From contig OX328101.1 of NCBI GenBank assembly GCA_946811185.2, positions 32,100,122-32,164,121 of the forward strand: a stretch of DNA of 64,000 nucleotides, in the 5' to 3' direction. A program made the translations under genes and the position numbers. Shown here piece by piece: positions 54,112-64,000 of this stretch. How positions within the stretch are numbered: position 1 is the stretch's first letter; each line of letters opens with the position of its first letter. The notes below the pieces were generated by a model that was given only the letters and a program-made list of their open reading frames with translations, was not told the origin of the DNA and made no database searches. The stretch is from Hippopus hippopus (lineage: Eukaryota; Mollusca; Bivalvia; Cardiida; Cardiidae).

Positions 54112-54343
54112 TGTGAGTCTTTATCAAACGACAACATTTTAGACTGGTCCGAATTCAAAGCTTGTGCAGAAAACAAGTTAAATATCCATCAAATGGTCAG
54201 ATTTATCATGAGATAGGATAGAAAACATTGTGGGAAAAGGAGAAAATGCTGGTTGCCAGCTTTTTCTCCTTTTTCCTCAATGTATTCAAAAGTCTTCCTA
54301 CTTGAGGTCGTTTAAACTCGGGATTGTGTGGTAAAGGGCTAAA
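54112..54343 (+). mobile_element. TTAA MITE family A, full-length copy
   Basis: GTGAGTCTTTATCAAACGAC to GTGTGGTAAAGGGCTAAA, termini decayed. Hairpin GGTTGCCAGCTTTTTC. Confidence 0.88.
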
Positions 54344-54469
54344 TAAAAAAAGGATCTGTTTCATTTTCTTTAAAATTTTTAATCTAACCCATTTGTGCAC
54401 AGGCTAATTTGAGACCATCTTGAACTAGTATTAATACTAGTAACTGAAAGAAAAAATATTCAAAGGAAA

Positions 54470-54600
54470 AGAAAGAGCATTTTCTGAATGACATTGAAAA
54501 CAATGTGGTAAAAGGAACAATTGCTTGTTAACGAGGAACTTCTCTGTTATCTGCATTGTTTTAAAAAGCTACTGTATACCTGTGAGGTAATGGTTTAGGT
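54470..54600. mobile_element. family A2 fragment
   Basis: GAACAATTGCTTGTTAACGAGG is the A2 hairpin; GACATTGAAAACAATGTGG precedes it. Confidence 0.55.
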
Positions 54601-54679
54601 ATTTATTGTAGGTGATAAAAGTCATTCTTAGGATTTGTTACATGATGATTGCTTCTACATTACTTTTGAGTTATTCATG

Positions 54680-54778
54680 CTCAGTGTAGAGGCGGTCTAG
54701 TGTATCTGCAAAAATACTAACGCATGTCAGCCTGCCCGGTCTGTGCTGGCTGACATGAATCAATGTTTTTCAATATTT
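54680..54778 (+). repeat. family E fragment
   Basis: GTCAGCCTGCCCGGTCTG and GTGCTGGCTGACATGAATC form the E palindrome. An A copy follows directly. Confidence 0.65.
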
Positions 54779-54997
54779 GTAACTCTTTACCACACAATCC
54801 AGACTTTAACAACCCTAAGAAAGAAAGCTTTTGAAAACATTGTGAGAAAAGGAGAAAATGCTGGTAACCAGCATTTTCTACTTTTCCCACAATGTTTTCT
54901 ACCTTTCCCGTGTCAAATTGCAATTTTTGAGTCACGCTTATTTTGTTGTCTGCAAATGCTAAAATGTCTAAAATTCTGTCATCTGATAAAGAGTAAA
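54779..54997 (-). mobile_element. TTAA MITE family A copy
   Basis: GTAACTCTTTACCACACAATC to ATCTGATAAAGAGTAA, with a small deletion in the long arm. Confidence 0.88.
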
Positions 54998-55009
54998 TTA
55001 ATCAAAATA

Positions 55010-55230
55010 AACAACACTTTTCGGACTCTTCAAGATTCAAAGAATTTGCAGATGACAAGTTGATTGTCGCTAAAATGGAGAATCTGTTTTAGAAGCTGAA
55101 AGGGTTGAAACATTGTGGTAAAAAAGAGAAATGTTGCTTACCAGCATTTTCTCTTTTCCCACAATGTTTTCAAAAGCCTTCTTTGAATGGTTTGAATTTG
55201 GACAAATCTAAAGTTTTGTCTTCTGGTACG
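55010..55230 (+). mobile_element. family A MITE, chimeric
   Basis: Starts as a plus long arm (CAAGATTCAAAGAATTTGCAG) but ends with a minus long arm (GGTTTGAATTTGGAC, AAGTTTTGTCTTCTGG): a two-long-arm derivative like that at 26778. Confidence 0.65.
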
Positions 55231-56668
55231 GACGTATTTTAAAAATTCTCAATGATTGCTTCCTGCCAGGAAATGTAATAGCTAGTACTCATGACATTTT
55301 GTTGACAGTCAGAAGTTTTCTCCGGCTTACCATGGGATTTGAGCTTCTGATAGGAAAGGCAGACACTCCACCTGTTTACTGCTGCCTATAGAAATATGAT
55401 AAAAATCATGCTAAATGACACTAAACAGATACTAAGCAATTGTTTTTAACAGTGAATGGTAATTTCTTAATAGTAATTTCATAATCCTCGCTAAAAGTCT
55501 CCAGACACTCACATCTCCTTCTTACACGCAACATTTTTGGATAGAAGTGATCACTGTTACTTACTCAATTTGATGATGGGTGAATCTGATACATAAAATG
55601 ATAGAGAATAAACTTGCACAATGAAGTAAAAGAATAAAAATGTTTTTGGCACATCTATAGACAAAAATGTATAAAGAAGGATTTGTTTTCTACATTTCTA
55701 TACTCTTTTATAATCGACGTAATCTAACTTACATATTGGTGTGTATTGTCTTCATTTGAATCCAATCCATTTATTGTACGAGTGAAACAAAGAAACTATA
55801 TTTTTAAGTTTGGTGAAATATTTACTGGTATTGTCTTTACCCTTTGATTGCTTCACAAAAGTATAACCATTTTCAGTTAGGAAAAAAGACCAACAAAATG
55901 CAGTTTTAAGGTTTTTTTCCCACACAAACTTCCCATACTGTAGATGTAGGACCAGACTCCATGTTCTTTGGAGTCTGATCCTAACCTGGACTGGCTGCAA
56001 AAACACTTTAATTTGTGTCTTTCATGCTAGGGGTTCATAATGACTGAACAAAGTCTATGGTTTGAAGAGGAGATGTGATTTAATAATTGATAGCATTTCT
56101 AACTGTAACTGTCTCATTGTTTCAATTTGTCAAAAACGTAAATGATTCCTTTATATTGTCTCCGTGAACTGATAAGATTTGGGTTGAATAGAGATTATTT
56201 TGACTTGAATCTCACTTTAGAAATCCCCTACAGCGTAACATTTATATGGCCATCAATATAAACCATTATCCCTTGATTTGAAAACAATAACGGGACCATC
56301 ATTTCGTGAGACTTTGTTTATGTGAAGAAAAGATTGAGGATAAGGAGAAATACTTGCTCGTGATCAGTGACGCTTGATCAGATTGGTTTAATTGTGAAGT
56401 TAGTTTCAATTGAAAAGGCTTGAAAACAATGAACTGACTATTTTATTTGGTTAAATTTTCATCTTGTTTCAGCTTGAAATGAATGTGATCATTTCTTGTC
56501 TTGTCAGATCTCGACACTTTATGGGGATTTGACGGGATGCAAAGCTTTATTGCTAGGTTGACTGTAAAGTGAGATTTTGTTGTGGTAGGGGGGAAAAGTC
56601 ATGCAAACAGAGAGATTATTTTTTTAAATAAAAGCTGGAATTCTAGGTAGAGGTATATATGTAACATA
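55231..56668. other. repeat-poor stretch upstream of a candidate exon
   Basis: Apart from one B copy at 55935-56037 (GTAGATGTAGGACCAGACTCC / GGAGTCTGATCCTAACCTGG) no mobile element is seen. The part 56040-56640 is single-copy in this window. This is where a promoter or 5' UTR for the 56669 exon would lie. Confidence 0.4.
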
Positions 56669-56762
56669 ATGGCTGATAGGCCTGAAATAGAAGAAACTAC
56701 AGAAGGTGTGGATTGTATGGAAGTAATAGACGAAACTATTGTTCATCAGGAAGAACCTACTA
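56669..56762 (+). CDS. candidate first coding exon 1a
   Basis: ATG with an in-frame TAG six codons upstream opens an acidic reading, MADRPEIEETTEGVDCMEVI then DETIVHQEEPT. It runs to a consensus donor A|GTGAGT at 56763, phase 1. If not spliced it would stop at 56798-56800 (43 residues). The DNA has no MITE or SINE similarity. Glu/Asp-rich, initiator-like composition suits the disordered N-terminus of a nuclear or signalling protein; I recognise no family. An upstream AG (TTCTAG at 56641-56646) could be an acceptor, so a 5' UTR exon may precede it. Confidence 0.45.
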
Positions 56763-56865
56763 GTGAGTCCCAAACTTGTGTGCTGTGTCCTCTAACATAA
56801 CTTGAGGTGAATACTGACCTTTAACCTTTGTTGTCCATGTTCCTCATTAAGTACTCGTCTATAGC

Positions 56866-57163
56866 TTAACTCTTTACCAAGCATTTCCAAGTTTTAACTG
56901 TGAGGCAGAGATCTCTTAAAATCATTGTGGGGGGGTAAAAAAGTGAAAATGCTGGTTATCTGAGCATTTTTCTCCTTTTCCTACAATGCAGACAACAAAT
57001 CAAATACAGCTCAAATGATAATTTCTGTCTTTGAAATGGTAGAAAACATTGCAGGAATAGGGTAAAGTGCTGGTTACCAGCATTTTCTGTTTTTCCCACT
57101 ATGTTTTCAAAAGCCTTCCTCTTCAGGGTTGTTAAAACATCATATTGTTTGTTAAAGAGTTAA
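56866..57163. mobile_element. family A MITE, chimera of two copies
   Basis: The left half is a minus copy (TTAACTCTTTACCAAGCATT, short arm, worn hairpin). It passes directly at TACAATGCAGACAACAAATC into the long arm of a plus copy with its own hairpin and right end (TTGTTAAAGAGTTAA). Confidence 0.8.
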
Positions 57164-57385
57164 CTTTGTCCTTGACTCTGATATTTTAGACTTGTCTGAA
57201 TTCAAGGCATTTGCAGATAATAAATGAAATATTTCTCAAATAATTCGACTTGGATAGGTTAGAAAACATTGTAGGAAAAGGAGAAAATGCTGGTGACCAA
57301 CAGTAATTTTTGTTTCTCCAAATGCTCTCAACAAGCCCTCTTCCTCAGGGTCTTAAAACATGGAGAATGTTTGGTAAAGGGTTAA
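57160..57385 (+). mobile_element. family A MITE, second in a chain
   Basis: Joined to its neighbours at both terminal TTAAs. Long arm near consensus, right stem damaged (GGTGACCAACAGTAATTTTTG). Right end TTTGGTAAAGGGTTAA. Confidence 0.85.
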
Positions 57386-57612
57386 CCCTATACCAAACAA
57401 AACTGAGTTTTAATGACCCCCAAGAAAAAAGGCTTTTCAAAAACATTGTTGTAAAAGGAGAAAATGCTGGTAACCAGCATTTTCTCCTCTTTCTACAATG
57501 TATTCTACCTTTTGAAAAACAAATTTTAATTTTTGAGTCACACTTATATTGTTGTCTGCAAATGCTTTCAATTTGAACTGGTCTAAAATTCTGTTGTTTG
57601 GTGAAGAGTTCA
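57382..57612 (-). mobile_element. family A MITE, third in a chain
   Basis: TTAACCCTATACCAAACAAAA to TTTGGTGAAGAGTTCA, intact hairpin. Confidence 0.9.
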
Positions 57613-58180
57613 AAGACAGGCTGATGTCTGTTTTAAATGATTTAGTGATTATATTGGGATAAGAAGCAATTTATTGTGAAAGCAATGGCTTCTTTTCCTG
57701 CAACTGTCCCTACCAGGAATGTAAACTTCAAACAGATGCTTGCTCAGGAATAGGATAAAGAGAAACCAGCATCTGTTTTAAGCATGCTAAATGCCCTTTT
57801 TATTTGTGTTTTAGACTGACTCTTGGGTATAACAGGCATTATCATTAGAAATATTTTACTTTAAATCTGTCACGGCAGGGTCTATTTTATGAATCCATAG
57901 AGGGTACAGAGTCTCCTTGAGAGTGCTACATCTAAGACTTGAGTTCAAACGAATAAAAGTTTGACTTTTGTGTAAAAGTATTTTCAAACTCTATGAAAAA
58001 TTGTTTGAAGCTTAATTCATTTGAGATAAGCATTTCTCTTTGTATGCGGAATTAACAGAATTTCCATTTAAACCCTTTTCAAATTTTGTTGGAAAAATTG
58101 TTTCATGATTTAAAGATAGAAATTTCAGTTTTCCCCAAATTTGCGCAGCAGCTAGTACAGGCTCATTTTAGACTAACCGA
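57613..58180. other. non-coding, nothing recognised
   Basis: No repeat arm seen; stops in all frames. Confidence 0.4.
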
Positions 58181-58289
58181 AGACTTTTGCTGAACCATCT
58201 TACAGAGTAAATTGGACAGTGCAAGTGTAAAACCAAGATCAGGCTCCAGAATTACATACTTTGCAATTTTGTCTTGCTTTAACCATATT

Positions 58290-58469
58290 CTAAACAATCT
58301 TAAGTTTGAACAGTCCTGAGGAACAAGCATTTTCTCCTTTTCACACAATGTTTTCTGCCCTCCCAAAAAGTTGATTTAAATTTTTAAGTCACAGTTTTAG
58401 TTTTATCCTGTCGGGTGAAAATACTTCCATGCTGGACAAGTCAAGATTTGTTGTAGGGTAAAAAGTTAA
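58290..58469 (-). mobile_element. family A MITE, left stem lost
   Basis: AAGTTTGAACAGTCCTGAGG passes straight into CAAGCATTTTCTCC; long arm and GTAGGGTAAAAAGTTAA end remain. A faint B core (GGACAGTGCAAG) precedes it at 58213. Confidence 0.75.
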
Positions 58470-58712
58470 AAGAAACATAAGTTGATAAGGGTGTATTTCT
58501 TTTTTTGGTATTCAATGACATTTCGGCATTATATCTATTAAAATCACGGTGCCCAGTTCACATATCCATGCTCTCCAGGAGATTCTTTTTAACCATTTCT
58601 TCCTACAACACTCTTTCAAAGGTATTGGCTGCTTTCCCACTTAAACATTGTCAGAATTGTTCTATGGTGAGAGAGGCTGTCACAATGACTTTAATCTTTT
58701 TTCACTAACCTT

Positions 58713-58941
58713 TTAACTCTTTCCCAAGCGACAATATTTTAGAGGGGTCCCATATTAAAGCACTTGCAGATGACAAAATTTATACGGCACAAATGATGGG
58801 ATTTGTATCAGATAGTCTAGAAAACATCATGGGAAAAGGAGAAAATGCTGGTTACCACCATTTTCTCCTTTTCCCACAATATTTTCAAAAGGCCTATTTC
58901 TCAGGGTCGTTAAAATTCAGGATGGAGTGGTACAAGGTTAA
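58713..58941 (+). mobile_element. TTAA MITE family A, full copy
   Basis: 229 bp, TTAACTCTTTCCCAAGCGAC to GAGTGGTACAAGGTTAA. Stems intact except CACCATTTTC. Confidence 0.92.
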
Positions 58942-58969
58942 TTTTTCATACGTCTGTCAGATATACCGT

Positions 58970-59345
58970 AATGTCCCTTATTGACGCTACCCCTGTAATA
59001 AACACTCCCCCAGTTTTTCTCTACCTGAAAATGGTCTTACCAGATGGCCAATCTATTGATAAAGTTAAAATAAATCAGCTGGAATATACTTCTGGTAACA
59101 CAAAATTTGTCAACTAACTTTGAAAAACTCTAAGAAGGTTGAAGTATTAAAAACTAGTGTCCAAATTAATTGTGAATGCTATTTAATGTCTAGATGAATC
59201 ATGATTGGCGGTAAAATGGATATTCTGCATAAAAATACAGTGGGTTTTTCGCTTCCCAGTCAGCACTGACTAAAACTCTTATTAAAGTATAATCACCTAT
59301 GTCCCTGGGGGCGTTAAAAAGAGGAATACCTGAAAAGAGACGATG
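58970..59345. repeat. dispersed repeat with shared 150-bp block
   Basis: GGTCTTACCAGATGGCCAAT, AAATTTGTCAACTAAC and ATTAATTGTGAATGC match 50935-51085 in the same order. The outer parts, TTGACGCTACCCCTG and CCCTGGGGGCGTT, suggest inverted ends of a larger unit. Confidence 0.55.
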
Positions 59346-59379
59346 TGGTATTAAAAAAAAACAGATCAAAAGGCATTTT

Positions 59380-59460
59380 CGTTATGTGTATAGAGGAGAA
59401 ATTACTTGTTAGGAGCAATTTCTTTGTTTGCCACAATGATATCAAAAGATGTTGCTACAT
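59380..59460. mobile_element. family A2 hairpin fragment
   Basis: GAAATTACTTGTTAGGAGC / AATTTCTTTGTTTGCCAC, ends lost. Confidence 0.45.
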
Positions 59461-59800
59461 GTTTCACAATGTTCATATCAACTAAACCAAGGTGAACAGG
59501 GGCATTTCAACAATCAAATGACTAATGTTTGTTGTAATTTGTTATGAGCAAGTCCAATCTTTTCTTTATTATTTGGAAGATCAGTTTGTTACCTTACGTG
59601 ATTGTGTGAATGATCAGATTACATTATGACAGGGTTAAATGCAGCCTCTTTATAATAGACGATTGCCACCTTTAGTCAACAATGTAACTAAACCCTGCCA
59701 GCAGAATCACTTTTCAATTACCCGTTAGTTTTCTTGTGGGGGTCCAGTATCATACTACTGGATGTTTTATGGAGAGTTATAAGATAATTACATAAACACA

Positions 59801-60348
59801 TTAACCCTTTACCAAACTAGAGCTATCACTAAGTGTGATCATACCCCCCACCAGCTCCTTGTCACAAAACAGGTCTTTGTCACAGAATGCAGAATGGTTT
59901 AGTACAAAAGGAAGAGTTGAAAAAAGTTCAAGGGGAGATAATTCCACAACAAATAGCAGCAGGGTCATGGAAATTGCACATGCACAACTTCATATATATA
60001 GGAACACTGTGTGTAAATTTGAGTTCAGTACCTGAAAAACTGTCAGAGTATTTCGCCGGACAAATTTGTATCTACGGACAGACGGACAGACAGCCATGGC
60101 GATTCCAGTATACCCACCTCCACTTCGTTGTGGGGGGGGGTTATAATAATCCAATGTGTTAACAACCTTAAGCAATAAAGTTTTCAAAAAAATTGTGATA
60201 AAAGGAGAAAATACTTTTTCAGCATTGAATTCTACCATTTCAAAAGGCATATCTCATTGATGCAACTTTGTTTTATTTGTTGTCTGCATAATTAATGCTT
60301 TTTCAATATGAACAGGTCAGAAAAATGAATTGTCTGCTACTGAGTTAA
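59801..60348 (-). mobile_element. family A MITE split by a 0.34-kb repeat
   Basis: Left end TTAACCCTTTACCAAAC (59801-59817). Remainder from GTTAACAACCTTAAGC (60158) through a worn hairpin to GCTACTGAGTTAA. Confidence 0.82.
59818..60157. mobile_element. TAGAGCTATCAC-type repeat element
   Basis: Starts TAGAGCTATCACTAAGTG then TGATCATACCCCCCA and ends TGGGGGGGGTTATAATAATCC, weakly inverted ends. It contains GGACAGACGGACAGACAGCC and CAGTATACCCACCTCC. The ORFs over it (66, 91 and 86 residues) are shadows. I recall similar elements in bivalves, but the superfamily is not evident. Confidence 0.65.
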
Positions 60349-60564
60349 GCCCTAGAGAGCCGAAAAACCTAACAAGCATTTTCAGTATAGATATAAGACT
60401 TGAACAGTTGCAATTTCCTGTTTTTAATCAGTCGGTGTGAGCTGGACGATTAGAGAGACCACAACTTTTGGAAACTCGTCTGCTGAGGGCAAACTGATGT
60501 AACTGCAGCTCATAACAGTGTTCATTTACAGGATTACAACGCTTAATAAGCCTGTGGTGACCTT

Positions 60565-61250
60565 ATTATGTCTCCCCCCCGTCAGGGTCGGGAGACATGT
60601 TTTTCCCCGTGCGACTGTCTGTCTGTCCGTCCGTCTGTCTCTGTCTGTCTGTCTGTCACAAATCGTGTCTGCTCTATAACTCGAAAACCTTTTAAGATGT
60701 TTTGATAAAATTTCACACATTTGTAAAGCATCATGACACAAAGTGTCATGCACAAGAACCATAACTGGCTTGTATATTTTTTGAGTTATTTCCCTTTGAT
60801 TATTTTCCTTCACAAATCGTGTCCGCTCTATAACTTAAAACCTTTGAAGATATTTTGATAAAACTTCACACATTAGTAAAGCACCATGAGACGAAGTGTC
60901 ATACACAAGAACCATAACTCTGGTTTTTATATTTTTCGAGTTATTTCCCTTTATTTTCCTTCACAAATTGTGTCCGCTCTATGACTCGAAAAACTTTTAA
61001 GATATTTTGATAAAACTTAACACATTTGTAAAGCACCATGAGACGAAGTATCATGCACAAGAACCATAACTCTGGCTTGTATATTTTTTTTTAGTTATTT
61101 CCCTTTGATTATTTTCCTTACTCATTTTACGTATAATTTCATGTCCGCTGTATAACTCGAAAACCGTTAGAGAAAAATGACCATTATTTCAGTTAGAAAT
61201 CACCTTGGTGACATACCAATCCTTCTGACACCAAAAAGGGGAGGAGACAT
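60565..61250. mobile_element. GTCTCCCCC-ended element with GTCTGTCC satellite
   Basis: Ends ATGTCTCCCCCCC and GGGGAGGAGACAT are inverted. A (GTCT/GTCC)n microsatellite (60606-60656) is followed by about 3.5 tandem units of roughly 155 bp (60657-61165). Each has AAATCGTGTCCGCTCTATAA, AAGATATTTTGATAAAACTT, AAAGCACCATGAGACGAAGT and GAGTTATTTCCCTTTG. No protein encoded. Confidence 0.8.
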
Positions 61251-62235
61251 CTGTTTTTTTTTTTGTAGAAAAACAAGTTCTGTTTACAAATACTACTTTC
61301 GGTTGAGCGCAAGAAAAAGTAAACAGTCCTAGTAAACAGGCGTCAAGTAATCATGCAATAAACAGCAATCACAACTTGTTGAGCATTGAATTTTGTCATT
61401 TTGCCAATGTAATCAAAATGTCTAGTGAGCAGAAATGGAAAACTCATAGCAGTTTACTTTCAAAACAGTTGTCAGAAATGGGGTCAGAGTTAATGAGTAA
61501 TTGTATGAATGAAACGAGAGCAAATCAATTGTATCCTGTGATGTAAACACATTCTGTAGCCGTCGACTGTTGATATTATTCGGCAAACTTCGAGTGAGTC
61601 ATTGGTCACTATATACATAGTTACAGGATCAGCCAAGTTGTGATGAGTGTTGTCTGTATATGGACTGGTGATCCCACGCCTGCAACTTTACAAGCCAGAC
61701 TGTCCATTCACAGTACTGGCCAGCATATATATCTGATTACGCACTTTTCAGCGTCGGATGTGTTAAATTTTCATAACCTCTAACAGACACGGCACTACCG
61801 TTTTGTAAGGTCACTGACGTGTTTCTTCTTGATGAGCTTAGACTGGAATTAGTCTGCTGACCCTTGACAAAACAATCCTGTGGGGCTTTAAAAATATAGT
61901 GGGAAAGAAAGAGAAATGCTTGTAACCATCACCATCTCTTTTTCCAACAGCATTTTCTTCACCATATGAAAGATTTTCAAAATAAAATTTCGTCATTTGG
62001 TGGAGTTAAATAGAGAATTTTCATGAGGGAGGGGGGTTGAAACTGCAACATAAATACGCTCACTTAAAGAGATTTCGTCGGATTGTCATTGCGCAACATT
62101 TCCGCGCATGTCTCTCTGCTTTCCTTTTTTCCTTGCACGTAATTTTTCTCACATGTAGTACTATTATCGGACTGCCGATTTCAGCTGCAAGACGTGGAGG
62201 AAGTAGTGGTAGATACAAGTTTTTTTTAAAGATCA
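61251..62235. other. repeat-poor, CpG-richer stretch upstream of candidate exon 1b
   Basis: CpGs are much denser than in the surrounding DNA (GCCGTCGACTG, TTCGTCGGATTG, TTTCCGCGCATG, GCGTCGGATG). Only one worn A copy lies here (61858-62010, TTGACAAAACAATCCTGTGG to TCATTTGGTGGAGTTAA). A 42-codon ORF at 61418-61546 (MSSEQKWKTHSSLLSKQLSE...) has no features I can name. In an otherwise CpG-poor window this is a reasonable promoter candidate. Confidence 0.4.
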
Positions 62236-62311
62236 ATGTATGAAAGTGTAAACCATTCCGACACAGCGGACACAGAACAGGTACATTTTTCGGACATCAC
62301 TTATCCGGATA
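62236..62311 (+). CDS. candidate first coding exon 1b
   Basis: ATG with an in-frame TAA three codons upstream. It reads MYESVNHSDTADTEQVHFSD then ITYPD and meets the strong donor A|GTAAGT at 62312, phase 1. Composition is acidic and Ser/Thr-rich, free of repeat sequence. Unspliced it continues as a 97-residue frame that becomes basic and hydrophobic and looks non-coding after the donor. Same phase and same final base as the 56669 candidate, so both could join one downstream exon. Confidence 0.45.
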
Positions 62312-62514
62312 GTAAGTTTAGTGTGAGAAAAAAGAGAAAACTACACGCAATTCTCCTTTTTAGTGTTTTCAAAGTCTCTTTCCTGGATATTGATATAAAT
62401 CGGGATCGCTTGGTTCATTTTGCTATAAGATTCATCTGTAATTTATGTCTTCGAGTAATTCTGGACAGTTCTACTTTTATTGTTTTTCTGTCCATAAAAA
62501 TGTACTATTTCGCA

Positions 62515-62735
62515 TTAACCCTTTCCTAAATGAATTGAATAGGAACTTCTAAATTGAAAGAAGCTGCAGATGACAAATTTAAAAAAAGTATTAATGCAAG
62601 TTGAAATGCCGCTTGTGTAAAAATATTGTGGGGAAAGGCAAAATTGCTTGTTATGAGCAATTACTCTTTTTACCAAAATGTTTTCCAAAGCCGTCGCATT
62701 CCATTGTTCAATCAAGTATATATCAGGGAAAGGCA
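62515..62735 (+). mobile_element. family A2 MITE
   Basis: TTAACCCTTTCCTAAATG, long arm CTAAATTGAAAGAAGCTGC, hairpin AAAATTGCTTGTTATGAGC then AATTACTC; right end worn. Confidence 0.7.
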
Positions 62736-63429
62736 ATATTATCTTTATTGTGAAAAAGACATGAATTTGTGCTGAAAATAATTAATCTTACTTATTAATT
62801 TGAATCTTGGGTGATTGGTGTCATTTTCGTTGTTCCAAGGGAGGTAATTGAGTCCTAAAATGGGAAAAGTAGCTAGGCGACCTATCATTTTTTTTGCATT
62901 TTTTGATAAAGGATATACCCATGTGTATATCTGCGAAAAATAAGAAAAATCTCTGCGCTAGATTTTTTTGGAAGTCAAAAAATGTCTTGACTTTCTATAA
63001 TAAAATGATCTTTTTGGCGGTTATGGATGTTATTGAAACATTGATAGCGGGTCATTAATTTGAAACAAATATTAATTTCTCATCAAGTTGAGAGGATCAA
63101 TCGATTTTTTATGAATTTAAAACACACAGAACATGATTTGGCTGAAATGATAGACCTTACTCACAAAATTCTGATGTTTGCTGCAATAACTGGGTTTTTG
63201 TGTAATTTGAAAGAAGGGTTATGGGCTCAGAACTTTTTTGTTCATCTGGTTAGGTCTGATTATCTCTTCATATACTGAAAGAATATACTTTGAAGTGTCT
63301 CTGTGTCAAATTTCACAAAATTCTCTGCGCTAGAAATAACTCGCTGAAACGCCTTTAAGATATAATTCTCCATGTCTGAATCAACGGACCAGGGAAAAGT
63401 TTAGGAGCATGTATTTTTTCCAAGGTATT
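62736..63429. other. non-coding, nothing recognised
   Basis: Single-copy in this window. A 72-residue ORF (63060-63278) has no motif. Two CTCTGCGCTAGA words (62951, 63322) are the only internal repeat noticed. Confidence 0.4.
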
Positions 63430-63600
63430 TTTCCTTAGAGGGCTAAGCACAATTTATGTTGCCTTTGCGGAGAGTGCAGATTCAGACCAGACTGCACAGA
63501 ACATGCAGTCAGATCTTGCATTTGTCATGCTGGCTTTTCTATGAGATATTCTAGTCAAGACAGCAATGGCCCTTCAATAATTAGGCTGCTTTTCCAAGCT
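63430..63600 (+). mobile_element. family B MITE, GGGCTAAGC subtype
   Basis: TTAGAGGGCTAAGCAC, GCGGAGAGTGCAGATTCAGAC, CTGCACAGAACATGCAG and TCAGATCTTGCATTTG. Right end not resolved. Confidence 0.65.
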
Positions 63601-63799
63601 TGACATGTCTATTACGTTAATTCAGGGTGTTAAGGTAAAACTCTCAACAACGTGTATGTCTCATCACATGCTTCATATTACTTGATTCCCATCCTTTCTT
63701 CAAGGTCCAGTTTTTCAGATAAAGAGCACAAGGTTTACTATAGCTTTGCTCCTCACAGGCTTATTAGAATGAATCAAATACATGACCTGTATTGGTCAA

Positions 63800-63890
63800 G
63801 GTTAAGAAAAGTTGCTTTTGCAGACAATAAAAGATCAAGATTAGACTGTCCTTTGAGTGCAGTGCAGATCAATATTACACACGTAGATAT
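63800..63890 (+). mobile_element. family B remnant
   Basis: TTGCTTTTGCAGACAATAAAAG, GATCAAGATTAGACTG and GTGCAGATCAATATTAC; worn core. Confidence 0.45.
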
Positions 63891-64000
63891 CTTAGATCAT
63901 AATTGTATGCACACGTAGGATATAGATCTACATAACAAAAAATGAAATTGTAATGTTTGGATATTGGTTTCTGACTGGAAACGGCCAGTAGATCAACTCA

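Noticed and set aside
59887..60250. ORFs of 91 and 86 residues around 60 kb
   Set aside because: They translate the microsatellite-containing repeat on both strands.
62037..62243. 68-residue ORF with a hydrophobic segment
   Set aside because: It overlaps the candidate 5' region out of frame with the 62236 exon and has no donor or family match. Treated as chance.
1186..62735. CRISPR-like array of palindromic repeats
   Set aside because: Spacing is irregular, copies lie in both orientations, units are about 230 bp with transposon ends, and the context is eukaryotic.

Overview
The window reads as non-coding, AT-rich animal DNA that is saturated with mobile elements. No complete host gene is visible. 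The repeat mix (tRNA-headed SINEs ending in CAAT-type tails, GGTCAAGGTCACAG tandem arrays, GTCTGTCC-rich elements, palindromes of the GTGTCG...CGACAC type, a mariner element) is what I associate with mollusc genomes, most likely a heterodont clam or mussel. That placement is recall plus inference, since no search was possible. The window is probably a large intron or intergenic tract.

The dominant inhabitant is one MITE, here called family A, with about 60 full or broken copies in both orientations. A full copy is 227-234 bp including a TTAA at each end. It starts TTAACYCTTTACCA and ends TGGTAAAGRGTTAA. It has a long arm (about 110 bp, containing CAAATTGAAAGCATTTGCAGAC), a central hairpin with 31-bp perfect arms around a 3-nt loop, and a short arm (containing GGGTCGTTAAAAC). 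'Plus' below means long arm on the left. TTAA termini followed by CCCTTT fit the piggyBac superfamily; Kolobok is the alternative. The window proves the target choice: copies sit inside other copies exactly at an internal TTAA, neighbours share one TTAA, and two copies hit the same TTAA of another repeat (family E), whose empty version is also present. Family B is a second TTAA-ended MITE of about 183-213 bp, with a GATCAGACTGCAC...GTGCAGTCTGATC hairpin. A subset of A-like copies (A2) has a different hairpin (ATTGCTTGTTA...GAGCAATT).

Layout: 0-12 kb, dense A and B copies, two SINEs and a foldback palindrome. 12.3-14.1 kb, family E and D palindromic elements with A insertions. 15.4-17.1 kb, a repeat-poor island. 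17-28 kb, more A and B copies and SINE fragments. 28.9-30.3 kb, a hAT-like element in a SINE. 30.4-33.1 kb, a dead mariner containing a 1.3-kb TIR element that itself contains an A copy. 34.9-39.7 kb, an A copy split by a 4.5-kb CAGGGATC-ended element with a 7-bp target duplication. 42.3-43.6 kb, a tandem array. 43.96-45.30 kb, a near-intact mariner with a frameshifted transposase, again inside an A copy. 46.85-52.67 kb, a degenerate 45-bp minisatellite split by a 2.0-kb PIF/Harbinger-like element and other repeats. 53-61.3 kb, further A and B copies and two GTCTGTC-type elements.

Host signal is limited to the right part. Two short ATG-starting stretches, at 56669-56762 and 62236-62311, each have an in-frame stop upstream and end at a good phase-1 splice donor. 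They could be alternative first coding exons of a plus-strand gene continuing beyond 64000. A possible exon end also lies at 19-131. The many short ORFs carrying ENIVGKGENAG-HFLLFPQ-like peptides are translations of the A hairpin, not genes.
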